Origin: Gnetum montanum
Lineage: Eukaryota > Streptophyta > Gnetopsida > Gnetales > Gnetaceae
Direction of reading: 5' to 3'
Assembly (NCBI GenBank): GCA_015680685.1
Contig: MNCI01026985.1
Location: 296,993-360,992 of the forward strand
DNA length: 64,000 bases
This document shows positions 12,361 to 24,250 of this stretch, one piece after another. Position numbers and translations under genes: made by a program. A model generated the notes under the pieces. That model was not told the DNA's origin and did not search any database. It saw only the letters and a list, made by a program, of their open reading frames with translations. How positions within the stretch are numbered: the stretch's first letter is position 1; each line of letters begins with the position of its first letter.

Positions 12361-14660
12361 AATGTCTTCTTCTCATAGGCATGAAGATGTTACATCGCTA
12401 GTCCCACATCAACGTAAAGTGGAATATACTAGTCCTAATGAGTATGTACTAGACTTCACCTTCATCCTACATTAGATGAGCAACTGTAACGATGTGACAT
12501 GGAGGACAACATTGAATAACCCCTGATTGATTTGTGCTTGGAATGCTATTTCAAATCCTTAAGAAGTTAGGCATCTTGGATCTTCAAGAGGAATACGTTA
12601 TGAATGGTTATGACACTTGGGACCACTATCCCACTGAAACACAATGCAAGTGAGATTGACACCAAGAGAAGCACCATGAGTTTGCAAAGGGAAAACACTT
12701 CACTAATCCCTTGTTCCTGTTAAACCAAACTGATAATGAGGATCCTTCCTCTAGGGGTTCTCAACATGAAGATTCTCCATCCCTTGTTGTTGGTGATGAG
12801 GGTGTGGCCTTGAACTTGTAATCCACTATTAATAAATTGGATTTAGGAAAAAGTGACAGTTAAGGTAGGAACTTGGGAAAACATTGTGATGGCAAGGGAT
12901 CTAATGATGGTGGTCGTCATGAGAAAAGAGGTGGTGGTAGAAACTCTGGTGGTGGTGGAGGTCCACCTTCCTCTTCATCCTCTTCATTTGATTCTAAACA
13001 TTCCTCTTCATCTGCTAGTTCTCATAGAAGCCACCATGGAAATAATCATGATGAAGGTGATCAACGAGATAATAATGACTATCAAGGCTACCAAGAATGT
13101 AGGGGTGGCAGGAACCATCATTGGCGCCATTGACGTAATAATGATGATGAACCTCTATTGGTGACTCAAAGAATGCATAACATTGTAGAGGTAGTAATGA
13201 TCCCAATCAGGCATGTGAAAGATAGTCAAATTAAGAACTTAGACATGAATAATATCCCAAGAAATGAGGGAGGATACAACTCTAATATGTAGACACATTT
13301 ACAAGATTTCCATAATGCCTATGCCTCGTAGAACATTGAAAATGATTGGCATAAACTCAAGCTCTTCCCCAGGACACTCATTAAGGAAGTTGAAAGCTAG
13401 TATTAGTATTTGAAGCTAGAATCCATTTGTAGATGGAGTACAATGCTTAAAATCTTTAATGAGAAATACCAGATGTACTCTAGAGTGTCCAATTTGAGAA
13501 GGCAAATCCAAGGCTAAAAATATGAAACACATGAACCCTTGGATGCTACCATGGGTAGATATTATTCTTTCTTACATTAATGCCCTAACCATGATTATTC
13601 TCAGATAGAACAACTTCGCCACATCATAGATGGGCTCAGAGTAAAAACTAGAAGAACTCTTAGGGTCTATGCCCAAGGAAAACTATCTTAAGTAAGAGCT
13701 CATTAGATACAAAGGCTAACAGAGTAGGTAGCAAAAGTAGAAGGTGAGTTGCAAAAGAGGGAAAATGCAAAAGAGCATAATAGGGATCCTTTCATAAGGA
13801 AAATGGAGGTCTACTTTTGTGAAGAAGAGGACGCACCACTTGACAAGGTGGTAAATAGAAAAACCTTATGCATCCAAAAATTTATTTATGATATTTTAGC
13901 AAAGGTTGATAAATTATGGACTATTTGTATGAAAAGTTCCAAACTACTATGAAGATTGCTGAAGCATCCAAAGAATAGAATAGTGACTATGACTGCAGGA
14001 GGCAAAAGGAAGTTGAACATGCTTACTAGAGAGGTAAGGGAAAAGTTGTAATAGTAGAATAAGTTGTGGAAATTGACTCTAATGATGATCTTGGTTGTGA
14101 AATCTATCAATATGAACATCCATAGGGATGTTATCTTGTGGTGTCACACTTGCAAGAGTTTAGGGTGTATGCATGGAATCCTTGACTAGCACATAAGCAA
14201 GTACCTAAACAATTACCTTATCCTCAAGGTAATCCAAGGAAGTTCCACCAACAACAACAAACTTATTAACCAAGTGGAGCTCCACCACAACCATTTGAGC
14301 AATACCAACAATGGCACCAACTACAACCATGGGGGATGCCACTGCCAAGGTAGTAGTACCCTTACAGGTAATTAGATCCTTACTGGTACTATGTTCAACA
14401 ACCCATTTCTCCATGAATCTCTGCAAGCCATGCCTTGTTCCAACATTACTATTACCCTCTATAGTATCATTGAACTCATTCACCATCTACTTGAGGGGAG
14501 TACCCATAACCATACCATCCTCTGCATCTGTTTGCATACATCCCTCTACCCTCTACCTAGTTACCTCTTGCTCTATCCATGTAGGGTTAAATTCCCCCAC
14601 AACTGCAACAAAAAAATGCTACGAGGGCTTGGAATTTACAATCAACCTTTCAACTGAGTG
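12361..14660 (+). pseudogene. gag: alpha-2 gag relic
   Basis: Gag would form the virus-like particle. The start reads like gamma-R gag (HRHEDV, then EYVLDFTFILH, 12370-12480). There follows a Gly/Ser/His-rich linker (12860-13130), then a decayed retrotransposon-gag domain (about 13230-13720) with LDMNNIP, LKLFPRTL, WRWSTMLKIFNEKYQ-like and GYDYSQIEQLRHIIDGL-like patches. A zinc-knuckle-like segment near 14095-14150 has lost cysteines. Several stops and a mutated start make it non-coding. Reading frames named elsewhere in this region, including the antisense one at 14205-14486, are chance frames. Confidence 0.7.
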
Positions 14661-14929
14661 GTTTAGATAATTTCTCTAGTAAATGACCACTTTTTGACTC
14701 AATAGCCCTTCTAAACTCTCACAACCTAATGCAGCCAGTCACCTTGCATCTCCAACATCCTCATCCTCTCCATTAAATACATTCGAGAGCCCTTTAAACC
14801 AAATGTCACCTTGGATCTGCACTTTGATGTTAACTTATGTTGTTTTCAATTAGATCAAGCCTGGAAACCTTTCCATAAAGAGATCTAATCCAGGAAGTCC
14901 TCTTATTTACTTACAGATTGCTAGACATC

Positions 14930-17900
14930 AATCATGTAAGGCTCTTCTTGACTTCAGTTCCAATGTTGATCTCATCTTCTATGACATGCACAAAGCTTGG
15001 AACCTACCACCTCTCAAGAAGAGCAACATCCATTTAGAAATGGCAAACCAATCAATAATTATGCCTTGGAAATTAGTGGTGGACATTATGATCACAATTT
15101 TTGGGTGGTGCTACCGTGCTAATTTTCTAGTGATCAAGGTTGACAATAGCAAAGATGACTTCTCCATCATTATGCAAAGGGCATGGTTAAGCATGGTTGA
15201 TGCATGTATGGGTATAAGGAACCTTTCCTTGGAAATTTCCAAAGAAAATGAATTTGGATGCTTAGAGAAGAAGCATGTTCCATGCATCGTATACAACAAT
15301 AATGGATTCAATTATGTGCAAAAAATATGGTCCATCAATAGTACATTAACACATGTAATTAGTGTGCACAAGAAATAGATATTCAAAGGTGTTTGTACAC
15401 AGCAACCACAAAACAGGAGGACACCCAGTGGTTGATAGCTGACTCTAACAACAATACATTATGCATGGAACCAATTGAGAGCCTAACATGTGCCTATGTT
15501 AAAGGCATGGATGCACTTGAGCAAGTTCACCACCAACTCTCTAATGATGAAGATGATGGTACCTATTGGGAAGACTTGGAAATCCTTGATAGCTTCAAGT
15601 AAGAGCCCTTAGAGTTTAAAACTTTACTAGCGAACATGAAGTATGCATTTTTAAACAATGGCAAGCTAGCCATAATCAATGCCAAACTTGCTCTTGAACA
15701 AAAATAAAAGCTATTAAAGGTGGTTACAAGTGGCCAACAGCCTTTTCTTGGTCATATCCCAAGTTAACTAGAATTGATCCAAGGATATGCCAGCATTGTA
15801 TCTACATCGGCCTAACCATGAATCCAAGAAGGTAGCCACAAGGATGGTTGAATCCCAAATTCAAGTAAATCATCAAGGAGGAAATAGAACAACTCCTTAA
15901 GGTAGGGTTCCTTTATCCCATTGCAAATAGTGAGTGGGTTAGGCCATTCATAATTGTGCCAAAGAAATATGGCAAGTGGTGGGTCTGCATCAACTTTAGG
16001 CTATTGAATATGGAAACATTCAAAGGTCATTTTTCATTACCATTTGTTGGTGAAGTGTTTGACACTGTCTCCAAGCATTACTATTATAGCTTGTTAGATG
16101 GTTAAAGTGGTTATAACTAGATCCAAATTGCACCAGAAAATTAGGCCAAGAAAATATTCATGAGTCCTTGGATGATTTTTGAATATTGTAGTATGTTGTT
16201 CACTCTGTGCAATGCCCCTGCAACATTTCAATGCCTAGTCCTTAGTATTTTCCAACCAAAAATTGGTAGCAGGGTAAAGGCCTTTATGGATGATTTCACT
16301 ACCTATGGGGCTACATTTGAGTAAGCCTTGGATCACCTTAAGTAAGTTTTGAAGAGATATGTTAAAATAAACATTAGGCTTAATTGGTAGAAAGGCCATC
16401 TAATGGTCTAAGAGGGCATAGGACTAGGGCACTGAATTTCAAAAAAAAGGATTGAGGTAGACCTTTAAAAGATAAGGGTCATCCAAGAAATCACATGTCA
16501 ACTAGAGATAAATAAAGACATTTGATCATTCCTTGGACATACTGGCTCCTATTGGTGATTCATAGAGAACTTTTTTAAGATTGCAAAGTTGTTGGTTGAG
16601 CTTGTGAAGAAAGATGCTCCATCCATCTAGACCAAGGAATGTGAACATGTATTCTAATAATGAAAAGATAAAATTATAGAAACTTCAATTCTATGGGTAT
16701 CAAATTGGTCCAGACCATTTCACATAATGATAGACGCATCTAATTATGCCTTGGAAGCCATGCTTATGTAGTTGGATGATAAGAAACATCCATATTACAT
16801 TCATTGCATGAGCCAAAACATTATGGACGAGTAGTTAAATTACATCATAATTGAGAAAGAATTAATGGTAGTGGTATATGCTCTTGAAAAGTTTAGGCAG
16901 TATGTGCTTGGTTATAAGGTGTTTGTGCACACAGACCACAGTGCCATCTGTTTCCTAATGAACAACCCAACAGTAAGCCCCTGTACCATATTGTGGCTCA
17001 TGATTTTGCAAGAATTTGATCTCAAGATGGTAGATCGGAAAGGAACTGAGAATGTGATCGCTAACCACCTCTCTTAATTGAGATGCGATAATAAAGAGGA
17101 GAGCTTGCTCTCTAATTAATTTGTAAATGAACTCCTCTTTATAGGAGCAATAAATGACCAAGTGCTCATTGAAAAAAAATGGTACGTTGGCATCCTCACT
17201 TACCTTCTCACTTAGGAGATGATACAAGGTCTAGACTTTAGGAAGAAATAATAGTTTCTTCATAAAGTAAAGTACTTCATGGAAATCAATGGACACCTCT
17301 ACAAGGTGCATGTCAATGGCCTAGTTTGTTGGTGTGTCCCTAATACAAATTAACTATGCATTCTCCAAGATCCTCATGAAAGGCCTTGTGAAGGCCACTA
17401 TGTAGGGAGATGCACAACCATAAAAATCATGATGGTCGGATACTATTGGCCTACAATATTTAGGGATAACCTCTAGTTTGTTTGATCTTGTAAACGTTGT
17501 CAATGAGATGGTGGGATGACCACTCGAATGGAGGGTCCTCAACAGTGGATTCAACCATTAGAGCACTCTGACATATGGGGCATAGACTTCATGGGTTCCA
17601 TCACACCTATGTCCAATGGAAAGGCATACATCATCATAGTAGTTGACTACTACACTAAATGGGTAGAAGTGGCAATCATAACTGATTGCACATGATCCAC
17701 TACTACTCGATTCATACAATAGAATGTTGTAAATAGGTTTGGGATGTCACGTGCACTAATTTCTGATAATGGAACTCACTTTACAGGTGCCACTTTTTGA
17801 AAAATTATGCAATGCTTAGGGGTCGAACATAAATTAACAACACCCTATCACCCCCAAGCTAATGGTCAAGCAAAGGTAACTAATGGGAAATCACAAAAAT

Positions 17901-18420
17901 CCTAACAAAGATCATAAGCAAATATACGAGAGGTTGGAGCATGAAACTCAACGATTACCTATTGGCCTACCACTCAACATTGAAACTCCTTATTGGCTAC
18001 TCTTCCTATCAGATGATGTATGGAAAAATGCTAACACTCCCAATCCAATCCAAGCTCCTTACACTCTCAAAAGCCTATGAACTAGATCTTGACCTAAGTC
18101 TAGCACTAAAAAAAAGATTGATCAACCTCAATGTACTAGATGAGAACTAAATAGTAGCCCTGTCTTTGAATGAAGTGCACAAGGCATTCAATAAGCAATG
18201 ACATGACCTGAGAATATGGAAAGTAAAATTCCAACTGGGAGATAAGGTTTTCTATTGAACCCCCACACATGTACCATAGAAAAATAAGTTTCAAACATTG
18301 TGGGAGGAACCTTATATAATTGCTGAAACCTTTTCCTCTGGGACCATGACCATATACAAACCTAAGAGCCCAAATAAAAAGTAGTTGGTCAACATCCAAC
18401 AAATAAAGCTTTTTCATGAG
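14930..18420 (+). pseudogene. pol: alpha-2 pol relic: protease, RT, RNase H, integrase
   Basis: Protease: ALLDFSSNVDLI near 14940, with the active-site DSG changed to DFS. RT: EIEQLLKVGFLYPI, WVRPFIIVPKK, FRLLNM and the catalytic loop FMDDF (about 15860-16310). RNase H: IDASNYALE, EKELMVVVYALEKF, HTDHSAICFL and a final NHLS (16720-17080). Integrase: zinc-binding H-x-H...C-x2-C pattern (about 17370-17510), catalytic Asp in IWGIDFMG and in SDNGTHF, then HPQANGQAK, where Lys (17873-17875) replaces the third catalytic Glu; a GPY/F-like end near 18300. Around 25 stops interrupt the reading. Confidence 0.85.
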
Positions 18421-18429
18421 CCTAAGTAA

Positions 18430-20047
18430 GCTAAAGCAATGAATATCTCAACAAATGGACAACCACACTTAATTTTTCAGATCTTCTCCTTTCAACTCAA
18501 TCATGGGAAAGATGGCCATCCATGCTAATCATTCATATGGCTACTCAATTCTTTTTTTTTTCTATTTTTTTTTCACATTTATGATTTTGCAAGTTATTTA
18601 TTTTACACCTTTTTGGTTTTGAAAATTTTTCGTATTTTTACACCATTTTTTGTTTTACACCATCATTAGTACATTTGAATTTTTCCTAAATATTTTTACA
18701 CATTCTTATATATTATACTTTGTTTAAATGTGACTTTCAAATTTTTACTAATAAATATAAATTATGCCAACAAAATACAATGATGCTATGGCTGCTACTA
18801 ATGGTGGTTTGTGCTTTATGCTTGGTTTGCTAATATTTGATTGTTATTTTTGAATTTTTGTACTGATGACTCAGTTGTGCTTTCTTTTTCATGAAACATG
18901 CAATGAGTCCATGACATCCACTCATCCACAAACTCTATGGCTTTCCTTGTTTTTGAAGTTTGAGGTCCCTTTCATTAAATCAACTTTTAATAAATTCATA
19001 ACCTTGGTAGTTTCTGGAATTGGAAAGGATTCAAAGATTTGATAGGATGTGACTTCAAGGAGACTCTATACTCTTTGTACTCTTCTACTTACTTGGGTGC
19101 TTGAGTATTTTTCATCAACTTTTTACCATTCCATGTTTCAATAATAGGAATTTAAATAAAGTCTTTGCATGGTGTGGTTCCCATCTAAAAAGAAAAAAAA
19201 AAGAAAAAAAGAAAAAAAAAAAAAACAAACAAAAACATGACGGAAATTCAAAGCACACCCCTTAGATGAACAAATGGGCTATAAGCATTGGTTATGGGAC
19301 TACAAAGACATGTTACTCATGCCTGAAGGTCCCCTCTAACTAAGGCCCTATCTCACTTCTTGCTTCTCTATTCTTCTCTTTATGGAATGGTGGTTGTTTT
19401 GTGGGAACACTCTTGTGTCTCAAGGAGGTGTATTAGTCTTGAAGTGGTGATGTGAAATCATTGAAAGAGGTTGGTTTTGGTCCAGACTAAGGATGGATCT
19501 TCTCAGCTCATTGTAAAACAAACTCCACAAGGGACTTCTTATGATCTTACCTTGGAATTCCATTTCACCTTCTCTATCATCCATTTATGCTAACCATAAC
19601 TCACCTCACTGCTAGTGTTCATGTTCTTGATTCTGTGTCTTGGTATAACATATTTGAATTCTTAGGTAGAATCTTCCAAGTTTTGGTTCTTAACTTCCAT
19701 TGACCATTAGTTACCTATGGGACCCATGAACGCCTTTGGTTGAGGTTATGCAAGGGCAAATAAGGCATGCATCTACTATGGGAGGATCCACTTGCATATC
19801 CCTTGGTTGGGTTTGTTAAGTACCTTATCCTTAGGCATTCGTACAACTCAAATCTTTCATACACCCATCTCCTACATCAAACCATCTGCTCCTTTATCAT
19901 TTTGTTTAATAAATATATTCTCCATCAAAATTTTTAATTTTTGAACTTTTAAATATCCTCTTCAATGATTTTATCATATTCTTGGCTTTTCTGGGATTCC
20001 ATGGACCCCAATTTCATTGAAAAATTCACTATATTTTTTGAGATATT
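18430..20047 (+). other. alpha-2 conserved 3' non-coding region
   Basis: Lies between integrase and the extra ORF. Short blocks recur in beta1, beta2, beta3 and gamma: GGAATTGGAAAGGATTCAAAG, TTTGCATGGTGTGGTTC, GCTACAAGCATTGGTTATGG-like, CCTCTAACTAAGGCCC, and GGAGGACCCACTTGCATATC-like. No long ORF is shared. A poly-A-rich tract at 19187-19235 lies where beta3 has a tandem triplication. Conservation without coding suggests an RNA or cis-acting role, or simply common descent. Confidence 0.6.
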
Positions 20048-20601
20048 CAAATTGGAAAACTTTTGTTCATGAGCCCCATATACGAAGCCCTATTGATAGA
20101 GCTGACCTATATACGAGGCCATGTATATGGGGCCTTGTCGACATAAGTTAAAAATACTATAAATCAACACAACCCCACTTAGAATTTTTTACCATTTCTC
20201 ACAAATGCTAAAGGAGTTTTTAAATTTTTTAGAGAGCAAAACCTTCTAGAGCCCATAACTTCCAAACCATTTTTCCAAATCACTCCATTCTTCAACCCTG
20301 TAGCTATTGGTGGTAAGCTCTTCATTGCACAGGCCACAAATGTGCCATTTCTGATAAAAACTTTTTCACAAATTTTTCTAACTCCCACAAACGTTTACTT
20401 AAGAAATCAACCATGAAACACCAAATTATAAGAGTTAAAACTTTCCAAGAAGCTCTAGTGACATTTATAATAAATAATTAATAAAATAATCAATCTACCA
20501 TGGTCCAACCTTAGCAAAAGCGTAGCTAACTAACAAGACAAGATATTCAAAACTTTAAAGTTACACATCATATTTACTAATCCATGGATGTGTTGTGATA
20601 G
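20048..20601 (+). promoter_or_regulatory. Putative internal promoter, leader exon and intron, alpha-2
   Basis: Same layout as 2048-2597. Self-complementary words (CATATACGAAGCCC, TATATACGAGGCC, CCTTGTCGAC) precede TATAAAT at 20158-20164. The leader ends at a donor GTG|GTAAGC (GT 20313-20314). A branch-like ACTAATCC and an acceptor GTGATAG ending at 20601 give a 289-bp intron. Exon two opens CAAATGGCACC, so an ATG lies three bases into it. Conserved donor, acceptor and exon in two divergent copies argue for function while the elements were live. Confidence 0.5.
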
Positions 20602-20604
20602 CAA

Positions 20605-21560
20605 ATGGCACCAAAAGGAAAGCACATGCAGGAAGCAAGATCATCCCAACCAAGGGAGAAACAACCTAGAATGGGAAGAGGCCAAGAAAAGCCTTAAGAA
20701 GAACCACTCGCAACCCACACCATAGGTCCTCTAAGGGAAGAGGTGGAGGTGGAATCTATCAAACAGATTCTATAACCAATGACAGCAACAGAACACTCCC
20801 ATCAGGATGATGTGCCAGCATAACTAGCAAATCTTAAGGTGACCTTAATAGAGGATTACCTAAATCAAATTAAATCAAGGGAGGTCCAAAAATCAATGCA
20901 GTAGGAGTTAAATTTTGGCCCTTTCCTAGAGCATGCATCAAGAGAAGTACAAGACTAGCTGAAGGCCTCTCCCATGTGGCCAATCATCAGTTCCACTAGG
21001 GAGTGGTACATGGGAGAAACATTCCTATTTTGAAACAATAGGCAACCTGGATTCACAGTGAAAATCAAGGATATCTTAGTGTCTTATTTAGTGCATGCCA
21101 TTGCTTTAGCACTTGGGTTGCCTAAAATACGAACAAACCATACTAAAATTCCAATGCAGGAAAATCTGAGTATCAAGATAGAATGGATATGATGATGCTA
21201 TGGTATCGATCGCAAGGAGCTTGACATGATCACACCATTAGAGAGGATTCATTACAAGATTGTGGCCTTCCACCTCAATCCCATGATGAGGCCAAGAAAA
21301 ATCACTACCTTCTCTACCTATGCATGCACCACTTTGAGTGGGAGATTCCTGGTCAACCTTCTATAGCTAATCTATTTAGAGATGGAGAAGTAGTTTAAAC
21401 AAAATGAACATAGAAGGAAGACACTCTCCTTTCCATGCCTCATTAGAAAACTTTGTCAAAGGAGAGGGATATTTTGTTACATCAATGACACAATCAAAAT
21501 TATTCCAATGGCCAATTGGGTTTGCGACACATCCTTAGCAAGCATCATGACTCATCAAGC
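20605..21560 (+). pseudogene. alpha-2 extra 3' ORF, N-terminal part
   Basis: Starts at the ATG beside the predicted splice acceptor with MAPKGKHMQEAR and a basic tail, then MWPIISSTREWYMGETFLF, VKIKDILVSYLVHAIALALGLP, IVAFHLNPMMRPRKITTFST, and LPFPCLIRKLCQRRGI-like residues (21420-21480). This matches the 'putative plant transposon protein' type domain better than the alpha-L copy does. About seven stops are present. Similarity to alpha-L ends near 21560 and the coiled-coil half is missing. Role unknown. Confidence 0.6.
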
Positions 21561-23154
21561 AAGCGAGCATGCACAATGCCAACATGGGGTGGGACGTTGC
21601 AATTCCAAAATACAGTTCACGATGCCAAGAAAACACCCTCTAGAATATGTGTAATGCCACTACCCCTAGCATCTTGTTGATCCTCTAAAGATGTCTTCTA
21701 ACATCTTGTTGACCTTTTGGAGCAACCACCATGGCTCATCACCCTGGCAGTAGTTTCCCTGGTCAATGCCTGTTGCTAGAGTCCCAGCACTATTGTGGCC
21801 TAGCCACAGTGGGTCTATCCTCCAGCCCCCACCAGTGCTCGAGTCCAAAAGATGTTCAGCTACTAGGCATCTCGCCTTACAGTTGAACTGCATAATGTTT
21901 TCCTTGGGTGGGGACTCTTGAGCACTCGCATCACAGTAACTCCTAGCCTCCTCGGTGCAAAATTCTTCATGTTGATGTTGTCAAGGTGGCTGTTGGCCTT
22001 CCTAGTTTGGATGTCACATGCCTCAGTAACAATGTCCAAAGCCCCAACAACATCCAAAGCAAGCAAGACCTTTGCCTTTATTTTGCATCATGGTTGTTTC
22101 TTCTAGTTTGCTATCTCTTGTATTTGTAGGATGTGTACCAGAGGGGTGTTGATCAAAGGTGCATTTCGCCATGGTGGTTGGACACTACATCGTTCCAAGG
22201 TGGTTGTCCTTACTAGCTTGGCTACTTTGGAGTGCACATCCTGTCTTCCCCCTTAGTCTCCTTTACCTCATTCCTTACACCCGTAATTCTCATTCTCTCA
22301 CCTCTTTTAAAAATTTTTCCTAATGCTTGTAAAGCCTTTCCATATGCCCAACAACAAAGTCCATGACTACGTAATGCAACTCACCACATGGGAAGCATCT
22401 GTAGGTAGGTTAAAAGGCCCATGTGGATGTAACGCAACTCATCTGGGGAAAGAAACACTTGTCCTGCGACAAGGTTGTTTGCAAATGTAAATGGCAAAAT
22501 AGCAAAAGAAAAGCATAAAAGAGTAAAGTCTTGCACAAAAAAAAAACAAGTGGTACATCAGTTGTTTTGTAGTAACCCTCTCTAAGCATTTCGATGAAAG
22601 GTAAAAGGTCAGTAAAAGAAAAGATGACCATGAAAACAATTTCCTCACAAGCATTCTGACAAGGGACCCTGCTAAGTTTCATATTTACCATTTTCCTAAA
22701 CCTCCTTCCCCCCGCTTAACCTTTTCCCTTTCCCTGCATAGCCATCCCAGCACTCCCAAGCATAGCTAAGAGACATCTTGGTGATTACTGAAGAGTGATG
22801 TTGGCATCTTGTCTTTCATGGTATTTTTCATTCTTTGTCAGTGTCTCTTGGGTCCGTCCTCCAGACATAGACAAAGAGGGGCCAATGAAACACCCTAAAA
22901 TTTCAAGGCACTCTTTCTTCACTAGGGTCTTGGGATTGAGGCAAGGATTTCCACAAGTGTAGCCTCATGACCAGTTGGTAGGAAATGGATGCTCTGAGTT
23001 TTCTACCTCTGGAGTTGATAGGTTTTATGGACTCTTCGACTTGCCCACCTAGATAATTTCCCAAGCTGACAACTTACTTAGAAAATGGGCTAAGAGTTGT
23101 CGATGGTGCTTAGGATGGACAAAACAGTTCAGCAAGTTTTCTAGTAAAGAAGTT

Positions 23155-23962
23155 TGCTATGCTACGCTACACTACGCTATGTGGCATAGCAAGCCTTGGG
23201 AAACTATTGTACAGGCAATCAAGCATAAACTATTGCAAAATAAAGTGCTACGCTACACTACACTATGCAACGTAGCAAAAGCAAAATAGAAGGGACCAGT
23301 TTACCAAGTGATTCCAATCAAGAAATTGCACTCAGCAAGCACTTTAGCCTCCAAAATTAGTTTCCTTATTCAAATTCAAGTCCTTCGGTAAATGTTTCTC
23401 ACTAGAAAGTGGTGGATTGAGCAAAAAGTAGGATATGTCGGCTGCTACACCGTGCTATGCTACATAGTGTAGCAGAACGTAGCAACAATGCAAGAATAGT
23501 AAAAGGTGTCTCAAAAGCAAATCCAACAAGTTCAAAGCTTCCCTTCATGAAAGGCAAAAGTTGTAGTTGTTAGCATAATCAAGACTTCAAACAAATGTTT
23601 GCAACTTCAACATGAGTCACAAATGAAGCCGGCTGCTACGCTACGCTATGCTACGTAACATACTGTAGCATAGCAAAGATGCAGAACTAGACAAGGTGCT
23701 TCAAACATTAACCTGACGTGCACCAGGGCTTTCAGCAGATGGAGTTGACTTCAACACAAATTTCTTCTTCAAACTGGTCGCTACACTACATAGCGTAGCA
23801 CAATGTAGTAAGCAGCTACGCTATGCCAACATGCTATGCCCCCTAGCGTAGCATAAAGTAGTAGGCAGCCACGCTACTTCAGTGTGCTTCACTCCTCATT
23901 TTCATTGTTGGCATACTTGATTCCAGCATCTCCAGTTTCGGTAGCATAGTTGCAGCGTAGCA
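23155..23962 (+). repeat. Six palindromic GCTACGCTA-type blocks in degenerate tandem units
   Basis: Blocks begin near 23155, 23246, 23441, 23631, 23779 and 23940. Each is built from GCTACGCTA, GCTATGCTA, TAGCGTAG and GTAGCATAGC words in both orientations and so can fold on itself. Block spacing is roughly 90-195 bp and the text between blocks is also partly repeated (AAGGTG, CTTCAAAC, GGCTGCTAC). The run ends about 100 bp before a TATA box. Confidence 0.8.
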
Positions 23963-24066
23963 AGTTCACAATCGACTTTGCACATCTATGCAACACGGCC
24001 ACGTCAGCATCTCATGGGTCCAGGACACGTGTCATCTAGGCCTTATTTCTTGCATGCTCCTGGCCC

Positions 24067-24250
24067 TATAAATACCTTGATGAGCAATGTTGAAAGGGTT
24101 GGCAAATTGGCAATTCTAGTGATTGCCAAAAAATTTTAGCGGTTGGCAAATTCAGTTGGCAACTTGTTAGCAAAATTGGCAAGTTGGCTTTTTAGCATTT
24201 TTCATTGTTGGCTTTTAAGTTCGCATTCAAGTACATAGTTGGCATACTTT
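24067..24250 (+). promoter_or_regulatory. TATA box followed by TTGGCAA repeats
   Basis: CCCTATAAATACC (TATAAATA 24067-24074) is followed within 40 bp by about eight TTGGCAA/TTGCCAA words up to 24245, in both orientations. The position suits the start of transcription of an LTR. Function inferred from layout only. Confidence 0.4.

Larger units (their letters stand above)
11280..21560 (+). mobile_element. alpha-2: long Athila/Tat-type element lacking its 3' end
   Basis: Order: 5' LTR (11280-12214), tRNA-Asp-type primer site (12215-12233), gag relic, pol relic (protease, RT, RNase H, integrase), 3' non-coding region, internal promoter/intron module, extra 3' ORF. The extra ORF ends abruptly near 21560, where similarity to alpha-L stops; no 3' LTR of this family follows. 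It is inserted in X-A; AAGTT at 11275-11279 is the candidate left target duplication. Stops in every gene show it is dead. Confidence 0.8.

Noticed and set aside
12853-13164. 103-codon Val/Met-rich ORF
   Set aside because: Off-frame reading of the Gly/Ser/His-rich gag linker of alpha-2; the real frame is 12873-13133.
21561-22400. Possible organelle DNA insertion, because G+C is higher than nearby
   Set aside because: No organelle gene could be read in any frame; composition alone is not enough.
23155-23962. Possible CRISPR-like array
   Set aside because: Repeats are palindromic, degenerate and unevenly spaced; the setting is a plant retroelement.
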